A stretch of 64,000 nt of DNA from Terriglobales bacterium (GTDB lineage: Bacteria; Acidobacteriota; Terriglobia; Terriglobales; Acidobacteriaceae): the NCBI GenBank assembly GCA_035567895.1, contig DATMPC010000014.1, positions 62,001-126,000 on the forward strand, given 5' to 3'. Within the stretch, counting starts at the first letter, position 1. Each line of letters opens with the position of its first letter. The notes under the pieces are model-generated. The model searched no databases. It saw only the letters and a program-made list of their open reading frames with translations, and was not told the DNA's origin. The position numbers were made by a program, and so were the translations under genes. Positions 50,239 through 58,702 of the stretch are shown piece by piece.

Positions 50239-51675
50239 CTAGTTCACCGTTACCGGGATGCTCAGGGTTGATTGGTCGACACTTACGGTATAGCTCGTTA
50301 CCGTCAGGCTGTAGGTACCGCTTGGTGTTCCGCCCTGGGTTGGAGTAGTGGATCTCGTGCTGCCGCCTCCGCCACAATCCATCCCCATTCCAAATAGACC
50401 GAGAAGCACAATTATGCGTATGAGGTGTTTGGATTTCCGGCGACGCATTGCCGGGGCCAGAAGCAGTCCAATCATCAGTCCACCGAACGTTAAGAGAACC
50501 CAGCGGTGTCTCTTGTCGAAGAACGAAGCGCTCGTATGCGGTTGAGTGGTCAGGCTCAGGCTGGCGGTCGCTGTCGCAGAAGAACTGAAATCAAGATACG
50601 TAGGCGTGATGCTGCAGGTGGAGTTTGCGGGTGCGTTGGAGCAGACGAAGTAAACCTTCCCCGTGCCTTGCGTTGAGTTCAGGTTCAGCGTGCTCGTCCC
50701 AGTTTGTCCGGCGGTAACTGTGATCGGCGATGCCGTCATGCTTGGTCCCGGAACCGTGGCTGCCTTATAGACGCGAACATAGTCTACGTACATCAGAGAC
50801 GGGTTCGGCGTCGTGCCGTCCGGGGGGCCGGGCCAGTCGCCGCCTACTGCGAGATTCATGATCAGGAAAAAGTTGTTGTTATATACCCACTGCGTTCCTG
50901 ATGGAATTCCGTTCGCGGGAATCGTGAAAAATATGTTGGTGGGATCGTCTACGTAAAACTGGATCAGGTAGGGCGACCAGATCGCGCCATAGATGTGATA
51001 GCCGCTATCGTCCACCCGGCCGCCGTTAAGGAATGTGTAAACCTGACCGATGCCATTGCCTCCCGAGTATCCCGGTCCATGGATCGTGGACTTAATCCTA
51101 GTTGCGCCCAGCGGCGCGGTGAGGACGTTCTCCATGATGTCGATCTCTCCCGACTGCGGCCAGCCCACCGTGGAGATATTGCTTCCCAGCATCCAGAACG
51201 CCGGCCACAGTCCCGTTGCCGACGGCAGCTTCATGCGCGCTTCCATGCGCCCATATTGGAAGGTGGCTGCAGAGATTCCCTGCGTCTTCAGGCGGGCCGA
51301 GGTCCATGTTCCGCTCGCTGTCTTGATAGCCTTGATCACCAGGTTCCCATTTCCGTCCTGGTAGGCATTCGGATTGTTGCCATCGCAGGGCGGAGCTGGT
51401 GAGGCGCCAATGGGATTGGCGCAGTAAATCTCCAGCTCATGATTGACGTTCAGATTTCCAACGTCATGAGTCCATTTCGTGGAATCAGGGGCCGAGTTAG
51501 CGGTTCCATTGAACTCGTCACTCCATACTGGCGCACCCCAGTTCTGCGCCGAAAGACCGCCGCTGAGAACAAACAAGAACAATGAAGGGAGAGTGAGATA
51601 GCGTGGCAGGTGGCTATCGCAAAGCTGCTGTACCTCATTCCATAACTTACATGCTGCTGTTGGCCTGGTTTTCAT
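50239..51675 (-). CDS. Secreted GH16 beta-glucanase with Ig-like tail and C-terminal membrane segment
   Basis: 478 residues: a hydrophobic signal near 28-43 (LTLPSLFLFVLSGGLSAQ), then the GH16 domain at 48-305 with VWSDEFNG, YGRMEARMKLPSATGLWPAFWML, the catalytic GEIDIMENV (Glu 177, Asp 179, Glu 182), and MNLAVGGDWPG with MYVDYVRVYK. A beta-sandwich (about 315-390) follows, then hydrophobic segments (VLLTFGGLMIGLLLAPAM, RIIVLLGLFGMGMDC) and a Gly/Thr-rich end. GH16 enzymes cleave beta-1,3/1,4 glucans or galactans. The membrane segment with RRRK suggests surface anchoring or sorting. Confidence 0.9.
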   Translation of the reverse strand: MKTRPTAACKLWNEVQQLCDSHLPRYLTLPSLFLFVLSGGLSAQNWGAPVWSDEFNGTANSAPDSTKWTHDVGNLNVNHELEIYCANPIGASPAPPCDGNNPNAYQDGNGNLVIKAIKTASGTWTSARLKTQGISAATFQYGRMEARMKLPSATGLWPAFWMLGSNISTVGWPQSGEIDIMENVLTAPLGATRIKSTIHGPGYSGGNGIGQVYTFLNGGRVDDSGYHIYGAIWSPYLIQFYVDDPTNIFFTIPANGIPSGTQWVYNNNFFLIMNLAVGGDWPGPPDGTTPNPSLMYVDYVRVYKAATVPGPSMTASPITVTAGQTGTSTLNLNSTQGTGKVYFVCSNAPANSTCSITPTYLDFSSSATATASLSLTTQPHTSASFFDKRHRWVLLTFGGLMIGLLLAPAMRRRKSKHLIRIIVLLGLFGMGMDCGGGGSTRSTTPTQGGTPSGTYSLTVTSYTVSVDQSTLSIPVTVN

Positions 51676-51969
51676 TCCCTGTTTGGTTCACCTTCTTTAA
51701 GCCATCCGCCTATATTACTTGGCGGATGACGCGCCGGGTGCCTCAGCCTTTCTTCCATTTAGTGTTTCGCCGGGTGCCCCACCCGTCCAACTCTTGTCAT
51801 TCCTGAGCTTGCCGAAGGATCCTGTGGTTGGTTCCGGCTGTCTGTTGCTGGGGTGGGAGAGTGCGGCACCCGCATTCGGGAATCCCAGAACAGAAATCAA
51901 ACAACTGAAATGAGAGCGAAAGGGTGCTCCACCCGCCCGCTCTCCGTCGACGCGCTCTGCTGCGATCCG
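51676..51969. repeat. Spacer with GCCGGGTGCC repeats
   Basis: No gene seen. The words gccgggtgcctca and gccgggtgccccaccc occur about 40 bases apart (51730-51785), and ggtgggagagtgcggcacccgc at 51852 is a related inverted word. Similar 'ccgtgccgggtacgccacccgcc' and 'ggcgggtgcccc' occur at 52456-52510. They look like another family of GC-rich dispersed repeats. Confidence 0.5.
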
Positions 51970-52414
51970 TTACCGAAGCAGCTCTTTATGAAATACCGGA
52001 CCACCAGGATTTGGCCGGAAAGCGATCGAGGGGATGAGCCCGAACCTCTTCTTAAAGTCTCCTCCGACTTGCCCATCGGGCCTTGTCTCTTGCCCGCCTA
52101 CGATCAGGAAATCAGTTGAGAACACGACTCCGCCCTCTCCAAATTCGCCTCCAGGTTCCACGAGCATAAGTTGTACCTTGGTTCCGAATCAGGCTCTGCG
52201 CAAACGTCCCATTCTTATGCAATATTATTGTCGAGGTCTCCTCGCCACTCTGATAAGTATAAGTTCCTGAGAGGGCGTTATAGCTGTAATCTGCAGCCAA
52301 ACAATACCAACCAACAGCCAAGCAGATTAGGAGACCCGTACTGATCCAGATTCTGGGTCCACCTGCAGTTCCGACTGCGAGTTTCCACGGCGCGCTTTTT
52401 AGTCTGGATGGCAT
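51970..52414 (-). pseudogene. Membrane-anchored hypothetical protein split by a one-base frameshift
   Basis: The frame from ATG 52414 gives MPSRLKSAPWKLAVG, a membrane segment (IWISTGLLICLAVGWYCLAA), and GTYTYQSGEETSTIILHKNGTFAQSL...ARGTWRR, then stops at 52112. The next frame continues GEGGVVFSTDFLIVGGQETR...FKKRFGLIPSIAFRPNPGGPVF and ends at 51970. Removing one base from the AAA at 52141-52143 joins them as GTWRRIGEGGVVFS, which reads as one continuous beta-rich domain of a kind seen in acidobacterial small proteins. It is either a genuine recent frameshift or a sequencing error in a 3-base run. Function unknown. Confidence 0.65.
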
Positions 52415-52559
52415 CGTGTAGTGCCGTCGGGAAACGATCGCATTGGGTCGTTGTCACCCGTGCCGGGTACGCCACCCGCCAGTGAGTTCCAATTCGGAAG
52501 GCGGGTGCCCCGTCATTCCACCACTCGGACCGGCCGCGAAAACATCATAAAATGGCGAG

Positions 52560-53150
52560 GTGCGGAGCCTAAGAGGGATACTGGTTGCACTCATTGTATG
52601 CGTCTGCTCAGCGGACTGCTCGGAATGGAAGGACCGCATCGAGCTTTCCCAGTTCCTGACCGATGACGCAGCACTCAAGACGCTAACGATCACGTATTGG
52701 CCCACGTACCGGCAAGTTGTGTACGTATATGGTTCGGGGAAATTGATTGGCCAGAGCTATCCGGGCCGGACCTTCTCCCAGCAATACGGAGTCTTTCCAA
52801 CTTGCAAAGCGATGATAAGCCCGGAAAAAGTCAGGAATGTCATCCGCTTGATGATTCAAGTGCGCTTCTTTGATCTTCCCCAGAAAAGTTTCGTCTATTT
52901 GTTCGCCTCTGATGACGTGGAGGATCTTGAAAAGGAATTGGAGAGGCATTCGATAGCTCTCGATGATGGAACTATCCATGCTCAACGGGACTTCGCCGCC
53001 GGTACTTATATGGGTAAAAAAGAATCAATTCCTCAGGAATTCGCTGCCGTCGAAAACGCCATGCAGCAATTAATGAAAGAAACATTTAAAGACATGCCAT
53101 GCAAGGTCGACTCCTACGTTCGTCCTCCGTCACCGGTTGAACGACGATAG
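52560..53150 (+). CDS. Secreted hypothetical protein
   Basis: 196 residues from a GTG start, with a signal peptide (RGILVALIVCVCSADC; the Cys could be lipid-modified). The mature part has TITYWPTYRQVVYVYGSGKLIGQSYPG, VRNVIRLMIQVRFFDLPQKSF and LEKELERHSIALDD, an alternating strand/helix pattern resembling the DUF6438-type domain, in which a small side-chain-rich strand pair reports 'no larger than' tests. That likeness is weak. No partner is evident; the frameshifted gene lies upstream in opposite orientation. Confidence 0.65.
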   Translation: MRSLRGILVALIVCVCSADCSEWKDRIELSQFLTDDAALKTLTITYWPTYRQVVYVYGSGKLIGQSYPGRTFSQQYGVFPTCKAMISPEKVRNVIRLMIQVRFFDLPQKSFVYLFASDDVEDLEKELERHSIALDDGTIHAQRDFAAGTYMGKKESIPQEFAAVENAMQQLMKETFKDMPCKVDSYVRPPSPVERR

Positions 53151-53273
53151 CCAGGACCGACCTCGAGTGTCCTATCCATCAGCAACAGCCCAGGGTGAGG
53201 TTGAGTAGGATCAGAATAGGTCCTTGACCGGACGGCCCCGCGGCACTGAATACGAACCAATTCGGAGTGGCTT

Positions 53274-54032
53274 GTGTACGATCGCGCATTGCTCCTGCAC
53301 GGCGCCAAACGCAACGAGGTGCTGACTCTCGCGGAAGTGAAGCAGTATGGAATCGACAGCTTCGGCGACGCCGATTACGTCAGCATCTACGGACTGCGTC
53401 CGCCAGAGTGGTACCGTCGGGGAATCCGTCTCCTTGGGCGCACGGCGGTAGAGTGCACGCGTGACCCGCTCGCCGATCGCATCGGACGGGATGTTGCCTC
53501 CATCGCAGCACGCATGCCATCGCAGAAGCGGGTGGTGGCAATCGATCCGTTCGCCGGATCGTGCAATACCCTGTTTTGGATTTTGCGGCACATACAAGAG
53601 GCGGAAGGCGTCGCGTTCGAATCAGACACGGAAGTGTTCGAACTCACACGCCGCAACTTTGCCGCTCTTGGCCAGAGCATCGAACTCGTTCGGGGCGACT
53701 ATGCCAATCTGCTTCAGGAGCACCACATTCCTGAGGATCGAAGCATCATCATCTTTGTCGCGCCACCGTGGGGTACTGCTCTGGATGAAGTCCACGGCCT
53801 GGACCTTTGTCGCACCACACCTCCCATCCCTGAGGTCATAGACCGAATCGGGCGCCAATTCGCGAACCACAACATCCTCTTTGCCGTGCAGTTGTACGAG
53901 AAAGTCTGCGCGGCATCAATGGCTGTGGTTCAGACGCAGCTCGATTCGAGCGAAGTGAGCTTCTACGATATCAATGAGCTGGGTACGAATCACGGCATTC
54001 TTCTCGGAACGAAGAGTTGGGTACCGCGATAA
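53274..54032 (+). CDS. SAM-dependent methyltransferase resembling Tgs1 (RNA cap guanine-N2) family
   Basis: 252 residues from a GTG preceded by CGGAGTGG. Motif I is VVAIDPFAGSCNTLFWIL (residues 87-104), the acidic strand 2 is VAFESDTEVFELTRRNF, and the catalytic motif is IIFVAPPWGTALDEVHGLDL (about 160-178). AIDPFAGxGxN and PPWG are the combination of the Tgs1-type N2-guanine methyltransferases, where W stacks on the base. Bacterial members exist but their targets are unknown, since bacteria have no m7G-capped snRNA; DNA, tRNA or small-molecule targets are possible. It stands alone. Confidence 0.7.
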   Translation: MYDRALLLHGAKRNEVLTLAEVKQYGIDSFGDADYVSIYGLRPPEWYRRGIRLLGRTAVECTRDPLADRIGRDVASIAARMPSQKRVVAIDPFAGSCNTLFWILRHIQEAEGVAFESDTEVFELTRRNFAALGQSIELVRGDYANLLQEHHIPEDRSIIIFVAPPWGTALDEVHGLDLCRTTPPIPEVIDRIGRQFANHNILFAVQLYEKVCAASMAVVQTQLDSSEVSFYDINELGTNHGILLGTKSWVPR

Positions 54033-54315
54033 GGTCAGGGAGCGGGCCAAACATCAGCAACAGTCGTGACAGCGGTCTTCGCCCTGGATTTTGTCGACAG
54101 CTTCTTTTGCGATGATCGGTGCGACTGGATCAAGGGGCGGGGGATAGGTCACAGGGGACAGGGAACAGGGGAGCAGCCGGGCCGGCAAGAACGATGGCTG
54201 AGAGGTACGTGCAGAATTGTCAAACACGCAATTAGCTATCAGCAATTAGCTAAGGCAACAGCAACAGCAAAACAGCAACGGTGGAACGGCTTCGCCTAGG
54301 TGCCCAACGGAGTCC
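54033..54315. repeat. Spacer with dispersed repeat modules
   Basis: Contains the gtcacaggggacagggaacagggg module (54148-54172) and a 'caattagct' tandem leading to ctaaggcaacagc (54230-54268), both shared with 1500-1760. No gene seen. Confidence 0.55.
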
Positions 54316-54638
54316 CTACTTACCAGCTTTTGCAAATGGGCTGGGGCGTAATCGCGATTTCGCCAGCTCTTTCGCGTCCAGCTCTCCGGTCTTCCTGGTA
54401 TCGAGTCGGTCGAACTCTGCTTCCCTTCATCCATTCCTGCTTGGTGATTTTCCCATTCTGGTTCGTGTCCATCAGCAGCAGCAACTCCTTTACGTCTTCT
54501 TGTGCGAGTGCGGATCGATCAGGCAGTGGCTTTGGGACCGACATCTTCTGTGCCAGGAGGATTCCTTCAGTCGATGCGAGCAATGTCAACCCCGCGATGA
54601 GCGAGAGCGCCACAATCCTGTTTCCTTGGTTTCAGCAT
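54316..54638 (-). pseudogene. EF-hand protein gene broken by frameshifts
   Basis: ATG 54638 has a good ribosome site (AGAGGTG, 5 bases) but leaves frame after MLKPRKQ. The next frame reads VALSLIAGLTLLASTEGILL, a signal peptide, then LMDTNQNGKITKQEWM, a canonical EF-hand loop (D-T-N-Q-N-G-K-I-T-K-Q-E). A third frame then continues REAEFDRLDTRKTGELDAKEL, a second, weaker EF-hand, to the stop at 54316. Two one-base indels (near 54615-54625 and near 54437-54442) would restore a secreted protein of about 105 residues with two calcium-binding loops, a type common in this phylum. Confidence 0.7.
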
Positions 54639-54949
54639 GATTCACCTCTAAAAATGGCTGGGGGGCGATTGGCTCAATTTATCAATCGTCCAGGCACGCG
54701 TATCCGGCGATTGAAGTCTATGCCGGAAGCTGCAAGGGAGACATACAGAAGGAATAAAGATTGTGCAAGGCAATTGCAGTTTAGAGTTCGGACTTCGGGA
54801 CACCCAGGCTCCGGCAAAATGAAAGATACGTGCTTCGTCTGTGAGCGCCTTTTGATCTGAACGTCACAGAAGCTGGCGGACCATCTGCCACATCCTCTAC
54901 TAACGACATCCTTACGTTGCCTTTACGGTTCCTGGTGTGGAATTGAGTT
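54639..54949. other. Gene-free spacer
   Basis: No recognisable gene or clear repeat. It lies between the divergent EF-hand relic and the small ORF at 54950. Confidence 0.35.
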
Positions 54950-55123
54950 GTGCCTGACTTCCTTCGCGACGCTACAAATGTGGCATGCAGCATTGTTCTC
55001 ATCGTTCTTTTTGTTTTGTTGATCCTGGCCGCGCAACGTTGGTGGTCAGCGCTTGGCGAAATCGAAAATCTCAGGTCTGAACTGAGGCCGCGCTCAACAA
55101 AATTCCGGAGGCTCAGGTCTTGA
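54950..55123 (+). CDS. Possible 57-residue single-span membrane protein
   Basis: GTG start; 57 residues with a short acidic N-terminus, one strong membrane helix (VACSIVLIVLFVLLILAAQ, residues 11-29), WW at the interface, then a charged helical tail (LGEIENLRSELRPR) ending in basic residues. No family is recognised and the ribosome site is weak. It precedes the aspartate kinase gene by about 100 bases on the same strand. The composition favours a real small membrane protein, but chance cannot be excluded. Confidence 0.35.
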   Translation: MPDFLRDATNVACSIVLIVLFVLLILAAQRWWSALGEIENLRSELRPRSTKFRRLRS

Positions 55124-55221
55124 CACCATAACGGACGGAGCGTTCCTGAGCGGCCCGCCGGCCTGTTCTGTTTGAATTCTCGATGGAGCTAATACCAGGG
55201 CCCAAGGAAAAAACTTCTTTC

Positions 55222-56604
55222 ATGATCGTGATGAAATTCGGTGGTTCCTCAGTGGAATCGGCAAGCGCGATTGTGCGCGTAGCATCTATTGTTCGTTCTC
55301 ATCTTTCCGAGCGGCCCGTGGTGGTCGTCTCTGCGATGGGGAAGACGACAGACCGGCTTCTGGAAATGGCCGATCAGGCCGCCAAGCATCATGACGAGGT
55401 TGCCGATGCTCTGCTGGATCAGCTTGAGAATTTTCATTTCGGGGAGGCAGAAAAACTCGTCGAGGGCCAGCCTCTTGAATCCCTGAAGACTTGCCTGCGC
55501 CAAAAATTTTCAGAATTGCGGGTCGCGGTCGATGTCCTCGGACGCTGTGCCGCGGGATTCACTCCGGCACTCAAAGACAAAATCGCCAGCTATGGAGAAC
55601 AGTTGTCGAGCCTGATCGTGGCGGCGGCTTTTCGTCATCTTGGAATCGAATCGACGCACCTTGATGCTCGTCGAGTAATCGTCACCGACGCCGAACACAC
55701 TCGAGCGACTCCGCAATATGCGGAGACGAATCGCAGGCTCCGCGATGCCATCAATGGAACCGGCAAAGTGGTTGTCATGGGCGGATTCATCGCGGCGACC
55801 GAACAGGGAGTCACTACGACTCTTGGCCGAGGCGGCTCCGATCTCACTGCCTCAATCGTGGGCGCCGCGCTCGACGCTTCTGAGATCCAGATTTGGACCG
55901 ATGTCGATGGCATGCTCACGTGCGATCCGCGTCTGTTTGCCGCTGCATATCTTCTTAAGACGATCTCCTACGCAGAGGCGGCGGAAATGGCGCGCTGGGG
56001 TGCAAAGGTGCTTCATCCGGATACGGTCCAGCCCGCGATCGAAAAACAAATTCCCATCGTGATCCGCAACTCCCGCCGTCCTGAAGTGGAAGGTACCAGC
56101 ATTGTGCCTGAGGTACCGCGGTGTACGAATCCGGTAAAGTCCATCGCCGTAAAGGCCAACATCATGGTGCTCGAGATTCGTTCCTCCTCTGCGGACGCGG
56201 ATCCCGATTTAATACATGAGCTCAGTCCAGTCGCACACAAGAAAATTGCTGCCGAACTGGTCTGGAAAACAGGTGAGGCTCTGTACGTGGGTATCAAGAC
56301 CGGCGACCGGTACCTCGATCTACGGCTCGACCTTGATGGCTGCGTTGAAGCGCACTTGCTGAATGACCGGGCGGTGGTCTCTCTGGTCGGAGACGAAGCA
56401 GATCTGCGAGTCGTGAATCGCGCAGCGATGCTGCTGAGACGAATCGATGCCAGGATCATGCTGCCCGATTGCTCGCCTCATACCATCGCCATCGTTGTGC
56501 CTCAGCGCGATTTGAGTCGAACAATTGAACTCCTACACAGCGAATTCTTTCAGCACCTTGACCCTTCAGTATTCGTCGGAGAACCTGAGCTGGCTGCTCA
56601 GTAG
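55222..56604 (+). CDS. lysC: Aspartate kinase
   Basis: 460 residues from ATG 55222 (MIVMKFGGSSVESA); ATG 55183 is in frame but adds a non-homologous 13 residues. Kinase motifs: KFGGSSV (ATP), VVVVSAMGKTTDRLLEMAD, FTPALKDKIASYGEQLSSLI, GFIAATEQGVTTTLGRGGSDLTAS (substrate and phosphate loop), IQIWTDVDGMLTCDPR, EAAEMARWGAKVLHP. The C-terminal ACT-type region (from about 320) should mediate feedback control. It phosphorylates aspartate for lysine, threonine and methionine synthesis. It resembles the ThrA/LysC class more than the short two-ACT Ask. Stand-alone gene. Confidence 0.94.
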   Translation: MIVMKFGGSSVESASAIVRVASIVRSHLSERPVVVVSAMGKTTDRLLEMADQAAKHHDEVADALLDQLENFHFGEAEKLVEGQPLESLKTCLRQKFSELRVAVDVLGRCAAGFTPALKDKIASYGEQLSSLIVAAAFRHLGIESTHLDARRVIVTDAEHTRATPQYAETNRRLRDAINGTGKVVVMGGFIAATEQGVTTTLGRGGSDLTASIVGAALDASEIQIWTDVDGMLTCDPRLFAAAYLLKTISYAEAAEMARWGAKVLHPDTVQPAIEKQIPIVIRNSRRPEVEGTSIVPEVPRCTNPVKSIAVKANIMVLEIRSSSADADPDLIHELSPVAHKKIAAELVWKTGEALYVGIKTGDRYLDLRLDLDGCVEAHLLNDRAVVSLVGDEADLRVVNRAAMLLRRIDARIMLPDCSPHTIAIVVPQRDLSRTIELLHSEFFQHLDPSVFVGEPELAAQ

Positions 56605-56621
56605 CGCTTCCGAAACTCCTT

Positions 56622-56868
56622 GGTGGGAGATCGCGGATTTGGGGTTTGGGTGGGAGCCTCAGATTTAGGGTTTAGGTGGGAGCCCCCGGATTCATCCGGG
56701 GGAGAGGCTTTCAAGCCTCGCAAGACGCGCATCTTTACTTGTCCCCGGCTTTAGCCGCGGGGTTTCAGGTTGGGAAGTCCCGGGGCTAAAGCCCGAACAA
56801 TTATCAGGCGATTGCTCTCTTGCAACGCTGAAGCATTGCCCCATGCATGAATGCATGGGCTCCCACCT
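56622..56868. repeat. Structured repeat cluster with covarying hairpins and 12-bp inverted ends
   Basis: Three tandem units begin GGTGGGAG at 56622, 56649 and 56675 (period 26-27). The third opens a block bounded by a perfect 12-bp inverted repeat, AGGTGGGAGCCC (56674-56685) and GGGCTCCCACCT (56857-56868). Just inside each end is a perfect 8-bp hairpin around a TTCA/TGAA loop: CCCCCGGA/TCCGGGGG (56683-56702) and CCCATGCA/TGCATGGG (56840-56859), with different bases but the same structure. Between them lie GAGGCTT/AAGCCTC (56704-56719) and two opposite GGCTTTAGCC units (56743-56762, 56779-56795). No coding potential. Confidence 0.75.
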
Positions 56869-56921
56869 GAGGGTTCACAGTCCCTTTAGCCGAACCAAAA
56901 CGGAAAGCATCGGGCACGCGA

Positions 56922-57254
56922 CTATAGGTTCTCCTGGATGAAGCGGGGATTGAGGTGGACGTCAACTTGTACCAGCGGCGAATCGCCGACGGCCTTGAAG
57001 CTGTGGATCTCGCCAGCCTTGATGACAAAGATGTCTCCCGCGCCGCCTTCGAAGGTCTTACCGTTGACGGTCCAGACTCCACGGCCTTCGCGGATGAACT
57101 GGATCTCGTCATACGGATGGCGATGCGGACCCGGTCCCGAACCGGGCTTTCCATGGAACAGGAACACTGAAACGCCGGTGCCGCCTTGCTCTGCTCCAAC
57201 AAACTCATGCGAACTACCCACAAAAGGCAGGTTCTCCTGACGCACGTGATGCAT
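56922..57254 (-). CDS. Small cupin-domain protein
   Basis: 110 residues from ATG 57254; three in-frame ATGs are close together, and AGGAGG overlaps the region just before the first, giving 9-base spacing only to the third. Single cupin: SGPGPHRHPYDEIQFIREGRGVWTVNG (motif 1 with HxH and Glu) and GDIFVIKAGEIHSFKAVG (motif 2 with His), so a metal site is intact. Members bind small molecules or act as dioxygenases or isomerases; no substrate is predicted. It lies between the repeat cluster and a secreted-protein gene on the same strand, 61 bases from the latter. Confidence 0.9.
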   Translation of the reverse strand: MHHVRQENLPFVGSSHEFVGAEQGGTGVSVFLFHGKPGSGPGPHRHPYDEIQFIREGRGVWTVNGKTFEGGAGDIFVIKAGEIHSFKAVGDSPLVQVDVHLNPRFIQENL

Positions 57255-57323
57255 CCTCATCATCCTCCTGGCGGGATTGGATTAGTGTAGCTAGGCTGAG
57301 GCTCCGGCCTGGAGATTGGTCGT

Positions 57324-58601
57324 CTACTGGCCTCCCGGACCGGAGGCCCGTCGGGGCGGGGCGAACGAAATTGAGGCTTTCATGATGCGCTCGAGTTCTG
57401 ACGGCGTGTCGCACTCGAATAGCCATATCACCCAATACTGCTGCAGGTTGGTTAGCACGAAGGATTTGTGCACCTTGCGCAGGAGGGTAGAGCCGGCTAC
57501 CGGTATCGCGGAGGCGCTGGGCATCTCCAGAAAGAGGTGTCCGGCGAGTTCGATGGCCCGCAGGCGGTTGGCTTCGCGACCGAGCATGGAGGTGCCGGCA
57601 AAGCCGCGCACAATGGCTTGTCCTATGTGTTGGAGCGCTTCCGAGTCGCGCACCGAATCGGGATACTTCAGGTCGGGGGCGAAACACGTGGGGTCGGCAG
57701 CCAGGATGGTGATTCGTGAGGATGATCCAGTCGCTCTGTCTGCCGGGGTAGCTTCGGTAGCTGAAAGCAGCGTCTTGGTGCATTCCTGGACGATAGCGGC
57801 CCTGGTGGAATCGCCTGCTGCTGCGTCCGCTTCATGTTCTTTCGCACTCGAATTCTGCAGGTCGGCGTACCATCCCTCGGGAAGCTGGTAGCCGAATCCC
57901 AAAGTGGGATTGGAGTACACGTTGCCGCTTATGGAGCCACGTTCCAAATGGGCCAGATCGAGCTGCGGGGCATTCTCCAGGCGGCGTTTTGCCGCTGATG
58001 GGAGATAAGGACGGCTATCCGATCCGGCGATCTCGGCGGCCCTGGCCGGAGCGAAGAACTTCACCGACTCGATGCAGTCGCGCAGTGCATCGGTCTGCCC
58101 GGAGTTGTAGGAGGAGACGCTGAACAGAATCACGTAGCCGGCCACGCCAGTGGCGTAGCGCAGACGACGAAGCTTACCGGAAAAAGTCTTCTCCTCAAGC
58201 TCGGCTTTCCAGAACAGACGACCGCCAATGCTAATGGCCTGGGCCCCCTTCTGACCCTGCATGCCGGAGAGGTAGACGGCCTTTTGTGCCTCGTCGTCGG
58301 GCGGGCCGAAGACCTGAGTGGCGGAGGCGATGAGCAGGGTGAGTCCCTTGCTTGCGGACTTGTAGGCAAATAGCGAGTGTTCAAGTGCCTTGTCGGAATC
58401 GCTGAGGTCTTGGATCTGAAACTTACGATCTTTGGGCAGCGGCAGCGAGAAGCCGAAGAAGGAGTTGGTGTACTGGCCGGGAGAGACGAATCCTGCTTCC
58501 GGAATGGGAATTCGGGACGGAGAGGGTGATAGCGGGATTTGCGCCCAAGTCGCGCAAATCCAGCCCACGGAGAAGAGAAGCAGAGACGCAATCCTGCGCA
58601 T
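57324..58601 (-). CDS. Secreted protein with two related domains, function unknown
   Basis: 425 residues with a signal peptide (IASLLLFSVGWICATWA). Two similar halves each begin with the same pattern: YTNSFFGFSLPLPKDRKFQ at about 44 and YSNPTLGFGYQLPEGWYAD at about 235. Each continues with a strand-rich domain and ends near KFFAP and SFAPP, so the protein is an internal duplication. FGFSLPLP-type starts are frequent in acidobacterial secreted proteins of unknown role. It may be co-transcribed with the cupin downstream. Confidence 0.75.
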   Translation of the reverse strand: MRRIASLLLFSVGWICATWAQIPLSPSPSRIPIPEAGFVSPGQYTNSFFGFSLPLPKDRKFQIQDLSDSDKALEHSLFAYKSASKGLTLLIASATQVFGPPDDEAQKAVYLSGMQGQKGAQAISIGGRLFWKAELEEKTFSGKLRRLRYATGVAGYVILFSVSSYNSGQTDALRDCIESVKFFAPARAAEIAGSDSRPYLPSAAKRRLENAPQLDLAHLERGSISGNVYSNPTLGFGYQLPEGWYADLQNSSAKEHEADAAAGDSTRAAIVQECTKTLLSATEATPADRATGSSSRITILAADPTCFAPDLKYPDSVRDSEALQHIGQAIVRGFAGTSMLGREANRLRAIELAGHLFLEMPSASAIPVAGSTLLRKVHKSFVLTNLQQYWVIWLFECDTPSELERIMKASISFAPPRRASGPGGQ

Positions 58602-58702
58602 GGCAGCACCAGCCGTCGAGGACAGCGTCCTCGAGCGGCCACAATGGCATAAGTCTACCCCGTTGCCAGAACACAGGACAGGGGTTTAGCGCGAGACGAC
58701 GG

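Noticed and set aside
56683-56702. Hairpin after aspartate kinase as its terminator
   Set aside because: The stem is strong but has no T-tract, and it belongs to the repeat block with a similar hairpin at the other end.
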